A stretch of DNA of 19,097 nucleotides, from the NCBI GenBank assembly GCA_023393095.1, contig JAEWMT010000034.1, positions 1 to 19,097 on the forward strand. Direction: 5' to 3'. The stretch comes from Bacillota bacterium. GTDB taxonomy: Bacteria; Bacillota; Clostridia; Lachnospirales; Lachnospiraceae. Under the pieces are notes generated by a model. It was not told the DNA's origin. It saw nothing but the letters and a program-made list of their open reading frames with translations, and ran no database searches. Below are positions 14,459 through 19,097 of this stretch, in pieces (within the stretch, counting starts at the first letter, position 1; every line of letters begins with the position of its first letter). Position numbers and translations under genes: made by a program.

Positions 14459-14469
14459 TATATTATTTG
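14456..14469. promoter_or_regulatory. Operator-like dyad 2 overlapping the MFS -35
   Basis: CAATATATTATTTG read on the other strand is CAAATAATATATTG. It matches the corresponding strand of dyad 1 (CAAACAATAGTTTG) at 11 of 14 positions and overlaps three bases of the -35. The centre-to-centre distance to dyad 1 is 45 bp, so one dimer at each site could bracket the promoter. Confidence 0.4.
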
Positions 14470-14497
14470 ATACATATAGAATATATTGTTTTAATTC

Positions 14498-14513
14498 TAT
14501 CTAACTGTAGATA
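14498..14513. repeat. Perfect 16-nt dyad upstream of the MFS promoter
   Basis: TATCTA-ACTG-TAGATA is a perfect inverted repeat with a 4-nt centre, 40 bp upstream of the -35 element. Its sequence is unlike the CAAA...TTTG dyads, so a second regulator may bind here, or it may be chance in AT-rich DNA. Confidence 0.3.
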
Positions 14514-14618
14514 ATCACAGGCATAAATTTGCTAAAATAGGGGGGTTAAATAATTATCTTAATTTTGTAATTAATATGGTTTAATTTAATTCTTGACAAA
14601 GAGCCTAAATTAAAACAT

Positions 14619-14655
14619 AAAAAACCGCAACCCATTACTAATAATGGATTGCGGT
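14619..14655 (-). terminator. Intrinsic terminator of the str operon (after tuf)
   Basis: On the minus strand ACCGCAATCCATTA (complement of 14642-14655) pairs over 14 bp with TAATGGGTTGCGGT (complement of 14624-14637), with one G-U pair and a 4-nt loop. Six T follow directly (14619-14624). It begins 23 bp after the tuf stop. Confidence 0.93.
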
Positions 14656-14678
14656 GAATTTATGATACTAGGTATCAA

Positions 14679-15872
14679 TTATTCAATAATTGTAGCAACC
14701 TTACCGGAACCTACTGTTCTACCACCCTCACGGATAGCGAAACCTAAACCTTGCTCCATAGCGATCGGATGAATTAATTCAATGTTCATCTCGATGTTAT
14801 CGCCAGGCATGCACATCTCTGTGCCTTCAGGAAGGTTACAAACACCAGTTACGTCAGTGGTTCTGAAATAGAACTGAGGTCTGTAGTTGTTGAAGAAAGG
14901 AGTATGACGTCCACCTTCATCTTTTGTTAATACGTAAACCTGAGCTGTGAATTTCTTGTGGCACTTAATTGTACCTGGTTTAACGAGTACCTGTCCTCTT
15001 TCGATTTCAGTTCTCTGAACACCACGAAGAAGTGCACCGATGTTATCACCAGCCTGAGCTTCGTCAAGGAGTTTACGGAACATCTCGATACCAGTACAAA
15101 CAACTTTACGTGTTTCTTCTTTGATACCAACGATTTCAACTTCCTCAGATACATGAAGAACACCACGCTCTACACGGCCGGTAGCAACTGTACCACGACC
15201 AGTGATGGAGAATACGTCCTCTACAGGCATTAAGAAAGGCTTATCTGTATCTCTCTGAGGATCCGGAATCCAGCTATCAACTGCGTCGAATAATTCGATA
15301 ATCTTATCGCCCCATTCGCTGTTAGGATCTTCAAGAGCTTTAAGAGCTGAACCTTGGATGATAGGTGTATCATCGCCAGGGAATTCATATTCATTTAATA
15401 AATCTCTAACTTCCATCTCAACTAATTCAAGAAGTTCAGGATCATCAACCATATCACATTTGTTCATGAATACTACGATGTAAGGAACACCAACCTGACG
15501 AGAAAGTAAGATGTGCTCTTTCGTCTGAGCCATAACACCATCAGTTGCAGCAACAACGAGGATAGCACCATCCATCTGTGCAGCACCAGTGATCATATTC
15601 TTTACATAGTCAGCATGTCCAGGACAGTCAACGTGTGCATAGTGACGAGCCTTTGACTCATACTCAACGTGAGCAGTGGATATTGTGATACCTCTTGCCT
15701 TCTCTTCCGGAGCCTTATCGATCTGATCAAATGCTACGATTTCGCCAGTACCTAATCTCTCATGAAGAGTCTTTGTGATTGCTGCTGTAAGAGTTGTTTT
15801 GCCATGATCAACGTGACCGATAGTACCGATATTACAATGCGGTTTGTTTCTTTCAAATTTAGCCTTAGCCAT
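14679..15872 (-). CDS. tuf: Elongation factor Tu
   Basis: 397 residues, full length. EF-Tu is the GTPase that delivers aminoacyl-tRNA to the ribosome. P-loop GHVDHGKT (19-26), switch I RGITI (60-64), G3 DCPGH (82-86) and G4 NKCD (137-140) are all present. Domains 2 and 3 follow, ending in GGRTVGSGKVATIIE, the usual EF-Tu C-terminus. AAAGGAGG lies about 10 nt before the ATG. It is the last gene of rpsL-rpsG-fusA-tuf, 177 bp after fusA. That spacer holds a 7-bp dyad (ACAAATT/AATTTGT at 15931-15937/15944-15950) but no convincing separate promoter. Codon use is visibly biased, as expected for a very highly expressed gene. Whether a second tuf exists elsewhere cannot be judged. Confidence 0.99.
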   Translation of the reverse strand: MAKAKFERNKPHCNIGTIGHVDHGKTTLTAAITKTLHERLGTGEIVAFDQIDKAPEEKARGITISTAHVEYESKARHYAHVDCPGHADYVKNMITGAAQMDGAILVVAATDGVMAQTKEHILLSRQVGVPYIVVFMNKCDMVDDPELLELVEMEVRDLLNEYEFPGDDTPIIQGSALKALEDPNSEWGDKIIELFDAVDSWIPDPQRDTDKPFLMPVEDVFSITGRGTVATGRVERGVLHVSEEVEIVGIKEETRKVVCTGIEMFRKLLDEAQAGDNIGALLRGVQRTEIERGQVLVKPGTIKCHKKFTAQVYVLTKDEGGRHTPFFNNYRPQFYFRTTDVTGVCNLPEGTEMCMPGDNIEMNIELIHPIAMEQGLGFAIREGGRTVGSGKVATIIE

Positions 15873-16049
15873 TTTACAACGTCCTCCTTTAAATATTAAA
15901 TGCTTATTAGCAAATGATATAATGCCATTGACAAATTACATAGAATTTGTATCTACGGGCTTGTTTTTTATTGCCTCATACGCTTAATTATATTTCAACT
16001 AAGAAATATTTTCAAGCATAAACAATTAAGATATAAACTTTTTTACTTA

Positions 16050-18167
16050 TTATTTACTTTTTGCTGATAAAACCTTCTCTGAAACGTTCTTCGGAACCGG
16101 TTCATAGGATGCAAAGAACATGGAGTAAGCGCCACGACCCTGTGTTTTAGAACGAAGAGTTGTGGAATAACCAAACATCTCAGACAACGGAACGAAGCCT
16201 CTGATTAACTTAGTACCGTTGATATCCTCGGAACCTTCGATACGACCACGGCGGGAGCTGATATCACCGATAACATCACCCATGTAATCTTCAGGAACGG
16301 TTACCTCTACTCTCATGATAGGCTCTAAGAGAACTGCTCCACCTTTATGCATCGCATCCTTAAATGCCATAGATCCGGCAATCTTGAATGCCATTTCACT
16401 GGAGTCAACTTCATGGTAAGAACCATCATAACAGGTAGCTTTGATACCCAGTACCGGATAACCACCAAGAATACCAGCTTTGGTAGCTTCCTGAATACCA
16501 GCGTCTACTGCAGGGATGTATTCCTTCGGAATAGCACCACCAACGATAGCGTTAACAAATTCGTAGGTCTTCTCAGCATTTGCATCCATTGGCTCGAAGC
16601 GAACCTTACAATGACCGTACTGTCCACGACCACCGGACTGTTTCGCGTACTTAGAGTCAACTTCAACAGTCTTAGTAAAGCCTTCCTTGTATGCAACCTG
16701 AGGTGCACCAACGTTAGCTTCTACCTTAAACTCACGAAGAAGTCTGTCTACAATAATCTCAAGATGGAGCTCGCCCATACCTGCGATAATTGTCTGACCT
16801 GTTTCTTCATTCGTATAAGTTCTGAATGTAGGATCCTCTTCAGCAAGCTTTGCTAAAGCTTCACCCATCTTATCCTGTCCTGCTTTTGTCTTAGGCTCGA
16901 TAGAAACCTCGATAACCGGCTCAGGGAATTCCATGGATTCAAGGATTACTGGAGCTTTCTCATCACAGATGGTATCTCCGGTAGTTGTAATCTTAAATCC
17001 AACTGCAGCTGCAATATCTCCTGAATATACTTTATCAAGATCTTCTCTCTTATTTGCATGCATCTGCAGGATACGGCCTACACGTTCCTTCTTATTCTTT
17101 GTAGAGTTTAATACATAGGAACCTGAGTTTAAGGTACCGGAATAAACTCTGAAGAAAGCAAGCTTACCAACAAATGGATCGGCCATAATCTTGAATGCTA
17201 ATGCTGCAAAAGGTTCCTCATCAGAGGATCTTCTGTGAACTTCATTACCGTCCTCGTCCATACCCTTGATATCCGGGATATCGGTAGGAGCAGGTAAGAA
17301 TTCTATAACTGCGTCAAGTAATTTCTGAACGCCTTTATTTCTGTAAGCGGAACCACAAAGAACAGGGATAATCTCTGTTGCGATTGTAGCTTTTCTTAAA
17401 GCTGCTTTTAATTCAGCAGTAGTAGGCTCTTCACCCTCTAAGAATTTCTCAATCAGATCGTCATCTGTCTCGCAGATAGACTCGATCATTGCCTGTCTGT
17501 ATTCCTCTGCTTCATCCTTCATATCATCAGGGATATCTTTGATTTCAATCTGCTCACCCTTATCATCGATATAATAGTAAGCTTTCTTCTCAAATAAATC
17601 AATGACACCTTTGAAGGTATCTTCTTTACCAATCGGTAACTGAAGCGGAACAGCGTTCTTGCCTAATCTGCTTTTGATCATACTAACAACATTGTAAAAG
17701 TCTGCACCAGAAATGTCCATTTTATTAACAAATGCCATTCTAGGTACATTATATTTATCAGCCTGACGCCACACTGTCTCAGACTGGGGCTCAACGCCGC
17801 CTTTTGCACAGAATACACCAACTGCACTATCCAGTACACGTAAGGAACGCTCAACCTCTACAGTAAAGTCTACGTGTCCAGGTGTGTCGATGATATTGAT
17901 ACGATGCTCTAAAGCACCAGGAATCTTGTTGTGCTCAAACTCTTGAGTCCAATGACATGTAGTTGCCGCTGATGTAATTGTGATACCTCTCTCCTGCTCC
18001 TGTTCCATCCAGTCCATGGTAGCAGTACCTTCATGAGTATCACCAATTTTGTAGTTAACACCGGTATAGTACAGAATACGTTCGGTAAGTGTTGTCTTAC
18101 CAGCGTCGATATGTGCCATAATACCGATATTTCTAGTCCTCTCTAACGGATATTCTCTTCCTGCCAA
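16050..18167 (-). CDS. fusA: Elongation factor G
   Basis: Translocase GTPase, also used in ribosome recycling. The frame opens at 18212, but GGAGG sits 8 nt before a TTG at 18165-18167. This gives 705 residues starting MAGREYPLERTRNIGIMAHI (initiator read as Met), the normal EF-G length, so the 15 upstream codons are rejected. P-loop AHIDAGKTT (18-26), switch I RGITITSAA (60-68), DTPGH (94-98) and NKMD (148-151) are present. Domains II-V follow, with HKGGAVLLEPIM and the C-terminal YSTTLRSKTQGRGAYSMFF characteristic of true EF-G rather than TetM-type protection proteins. It lies 58 bp after rpsG and 177 bp before tuf. A TTG start for such an abundant protein is noteworthy. Confidence 0.98.
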   Translation of the reverse strand: MAGREYPLERTRNIGIMAHIDAGKTTLTERILYYTGVNYKIGDTHEGTATMDWMEQEQERGITITSAATTCHWTQEFEHNKIPGALEHRINIIDTPGHVDFTVEVERSLRVLDSAVGVFCAKGGVEPQSETVWRQADKYNVPRMAFVNKMDISGADFYNVVSMIKSRLGKNAVPLQLPIGKEDTFKGVIDLFEKKAYYYIDDKGEQIEIKDIPDDMKDEAEEYRQAMIESICETDDDLIEKFLEGEEPTTAELKAALRKATIATEIIPVLCGSAYRNKGVQKLLDAVIEFLPAPTDIPDIKGMDEDGNEVHRRSSDEEPFAALAFKIMADPFVGKLAFFRVYSGTLNSGSYVLNSTKNKKERVGRILQMHANKREDLDKVYSGDIAAAVGFKITTTGDTICDEKAPVILESMEFPEPVIEVSIEPKTKAGQDKMGEALAKLAEEDPTFRTYTNEETGQTIIAGMGELHLEIIVDRLLREFKVEANVGAPQVAYKEGFTKTVEVDSKYAKQSGGRGQYGHCKVRFEPMDANAEKTYEFVNAIVGGAIPKEYIPAVDAGIQEATKAGILGGYPVLGIKATCYDGSYHEVDSSEMAFKIAGSMAFKDAMHKGGAVLLEPIMRVEVTVPEDYMGDVIGDISSRRGRIEGSEDINGTKLIRGFVPLSEMFGYSTTLRSKTQGRGAYSMFFASYEPVPKNVSEKVLSAKSK

Positions 18168-18225
18168 GGATAATTCCTCCTTAATTCTTTCAACAAAGAA
18201 TGATAATATCAAATGATAATATCAT

Positions 18226-18696
18226 TTACCATCTGTAATGTGCGAATGCCTTATTAGCATCTGCCATCTTATGCATATCTTCTTTTTTCTTTACGGATGC
18301 ACCAGTGTTGTTAGCAGCATCCATGAGTTCATTTGCAAGTCTTTCCTGCATTGTTTTCTCGCCTCTTTTACGAGTATATAAGGTGATCCAACGAAGTGCA
18401 AGTGCTTGTCTTCTATCTGGTCTAACCTCGATCGGCACCTGATATGTTGCACCGCCGATACGTCTAGCTTTAACCTCAAGAACGGGCATAATATTGTTCA
18501 TTGCTTCCTCGAATACCTCAACGGCATCCTTACCTGTCTTTTCAGCAATTCTATCAAATGCTCCGTATACGATCTTCTGGGCAGTACCCTTCTTACCGTC
18601 TAACATAATGTTGTTGATGAGCTTTGTAACAACTTTGTTGTTGTATAAAGGATCAACTAACACATCTCTTTTTTGTATATGTCCTTTTCTAGGCAC
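18226..18696 (-). CDS. rpsG: 30S ribosomal protein S7
   Basis: 156 residues, the standard S7 length. The longest frame starts at 18774, but its first 26 codons do not belong to S7. GGAGGG lies 7 nt before a GTG at 18694-18696 that begins MPRKGHIQKRDVLVDPLYNN (initiator read as Met), the canonical S7 N-terminus. The family stretches KLINNIMLDGKKGTAQKIVY, EVKARRIGGATYQVPIEV and the C-terminal DMHKMADANKAFAHYRW are complete. S7 nucleates assembly of the 30S head on 16S rRNA and contacts tRNA at the E site. In Escherichia coli S7 represses its own operon by binding the rpsL-rpsG spacer; here that spacer is long and dyad-rich, but control by S7 is not demonstrated. Confidence 0.98.
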   Translation of the reverse strand: MPRKGHIQKRDVLVDPLYNNKVVTKLINNIMLDGKKGTAQKIVYGAFDRIAEKTGKDAVEVFEEAMNNIMPVLEVKARRIGGATYQVPIEVRPDRRQALALRWITLYTRKRGEKTMQERLANELMDAANNTGASVKKKEDMHKMADANKAFAHYRW

Positions 18697-18791
18697 GGTT
18701 CTTCCCTCCTTAACAATTCTTAACGAACAAAATATCACAAATGAACTTAAAAACCTTATGAATTTTTCATTCATATATGAGCATTCTGTTC

Positions 18792-18820
18792 ATTAGATAT
18801 TAATTCCACGGTACTCACAA
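18792..18820 (-). promoter_or_regulatory. Candidate internal promoter before rpsG
   Basis: On the minus strand TTGTGA (18815-18820, 4/6) and TCTAAT (18792-18797, 5/6) are 17 bp apart. It could add transcription of rpsG-fusA-tuf beyond that coming through rpsL. The -35 overlaps a small hairpin CACAA/TTGTG (18816-18820/18828-18832). Confidence 0.3.
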
Positions 18821-18840
18821 ATTTTGCTTGTGTTCGTGCT

Positions 18841-18982
18841 CAGTTTAACTTCAATTTTCCAAAGTGAATTAATTTATTCCTTCACTTTGTGATTGGATCT
18901 TTCAATCACATTAACCTGTAACCCACAGAAATACAAATCAAATGGAAACGAAAAATTAATCCGGCACTTAACAGTTTAACTT
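18841..18982. repeat. 11-bp direct repeat bracketing the rpsL-rpsG hairpins
   Basis: CAGTTTAACTT occurs at 18841-18851 and again at 18972-18982, 131 bp apart, enclosing the paired 8-bp hairpins. It could be a pair of binding sites, or a duplication left by insertion of the intervening ~120 bp. The interior lacks matching terminal inverted repeats, so the insertion idea is weak. Confidence 0.4.
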
Positions 18983-19007
18983 ATTAATAATTGACTTATT
19001 TCAATTA

Positions 19008-19097
19008 TTATTTTTTAGCGTCCTTCGGTCTCTTAGCACCGTACTTAGAACGTGCCTGTTTTCTCTTAGCAACGCCTGCAGTATCAAGTGTACCTCT
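19008..19097 (-). CDS. rpsL: 30S ribosomal protein S12, C-terminal part (cut by window edge)
   Basis: The last 29 codons plus a TAA stop are present. The reading is RGTLDTAGVAKRKQARSKYG followed by AKRPKDAKK, the conserved end of S12. The rest lies beyond the right edge. S12 sits at the decoding centre, where it affects accuracy and streptomycin response; the residues usually altered in resistance (near Lys43 and Lys88) are outside the window. It is followed by rpsG after an unusually long 311-bp gap, in the standard str operon order. Confidence 0.96.
   Translation of the reverse strand, partial: RGTLDTAGVAKRKQARSKYGAKRPKDAKK

Larger units (their letters stand above)
18697..19007. other. 311-bp rpsL-rpsG spacer with clustered dyads
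   Basis: No gene is seen in it. It holds two adjoining perfect 8-bp hairpins, AAAGTGAA/TTCACTTT (18861-18868/18881-18888) and TGTGATTG/CAATCACA (18888-18895/18903-18910). Smaller dyads are CTGT/ACAG (18916-18919/18925-18928), ATGAAT/ATTCAT (18758-18763/18769-18774) and CACAA/TTGTG (18816-18820/18828-18832). An exact 11-bp direct repeat CAGTTTAACTT occurs at 18841-18851 and 18972-18982. Spacers between str genes are usually much shorter, so the space may carry a leader-type control RNA or an internal promoter. None of the hairpins has a good T-run. Confidence 0.6.

Noticed and set aside
14592..14620. Rightward promoter-like TTGACA with a weak -10 (CATAAA) 17 bp downstream, pointing into tuf antisense
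   Set aside because: The -10 is poor, no gene lies downstream on that strand, and the strong tuf terminator hairpin occupies the predicted start region; probably chance.
15931..15950. Dyad ACAAATT/AATTTGT in the fusA-tuf spacer
   Set aside because: Short and AT-rich with no associated promoter or T-run; mentioned with tuf but not called as a regulatory site.
16347..16856. 169-codon open frame on the + strand inside fusA
   Set aside because: Antisense shadow of EF-G produced by its biased codon use; no initiation signal or protein-like motifs.
18168..18212. 15-codon N-terminal extension of fusA
   Set aside because: The extension contains the GGAGG ribosome binding site itself, and EF-G normally begins just before the REYPLERTRNIGI region.
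18697..18774. 26-codon N-terminal extension of rpsG
   Set aside because: S7 canonically begins MPRKG and the GGAGGG site is placed for the GTG at 18694-18696; the upstream ATG has no ribosome binding site.
1..19097. CRISPR array, transposase, phage genes, tRNA or rRNA
   Set aside because: No regularly spaced repeats, integrase or transposase frames, or RNA-gene signatures were seen on either strand.

Overview
The window looks like ordinary chromosome of a flagellated, low-GC member of the Clostridia, most likely Lachnospiraceae (Lachnoclostridium/Anaerocolumna-like). This is inferred from the AT-rich intergenic DNA, strong GGAGG ribosome binding sites, frequent TTG/GTG starts, the Firmicutes-type mbl-flhO-flhP and comFC-yvyF pairings, and the protein character. 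No phage, plasmid, IS, CRISPR or tRNA/rRNA genes are seen.

Layout, left to right. (1) 1-32: first ten codons of a gene leaving the window to the left. (2) 240-1867, + strand: an acyl-ACP thioesterase and a CvfB/YitL-type S1-domain RNA-binding protein. (3) 1886-3974, - strand: an operon of a sugar-phosphate nucleotidyltransferase, comFC and yvyF. It is preceded by a 350-bp divergent intergenic region holding a compact ~100-bp fold-back element (4039-4138). (4) 4325-5212, +: a membrane-anchored polysaccharide deacetylase, convergent with recD2 (5216-7432, -). (5) 7594-10858, -: mbl, flhO, flhP and a rod-binding FlgJ-N-like protein, a cell-shape plus flagellar-rod cluster. It ends at a hairpin with a T-run just upstream of recD2. 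(6) 11261-11767, +: a four-helix membrane protein of unknown function. (7) 12018-14394, -: an MFS exporter and an overlapping regulator with a C-terminal ArsR-type helix-turn-helix and a ~280-residue unassigned N-terminal region. Their promoter carries two related dyads placed like operators. (8) 14679-19097, -: the str operon (rpsL 3' end, rpsG, fusA, tuf) closed by a strong intrinsic terminator.

How the genes work together. The str genes provide translation elongation and small-subunit assembly. mbl, flhO, flhP and the rod-binding protein couple wall elongation with building the flagellar rod through the peptidoglycan, and the deacetylase probably also acts on the wall. RecD2 maintains DNA. 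The exporter/regulator pair is the only clearly accessory-looking module and reads as a self-regulated efflux cassette.

The items most worth a second look are the fold-back element upstream of the nucleotidyltransferase operon, the large-headed ArsR-type regulator with its twin dyads, and the unusually long, dyad-rich rpsL-rpsG spacer. I found no convincing wholly new multi-gene system. Several start codons were moved from the longest open frame to the position indicated by the ribosome binding site; each entry explains why.
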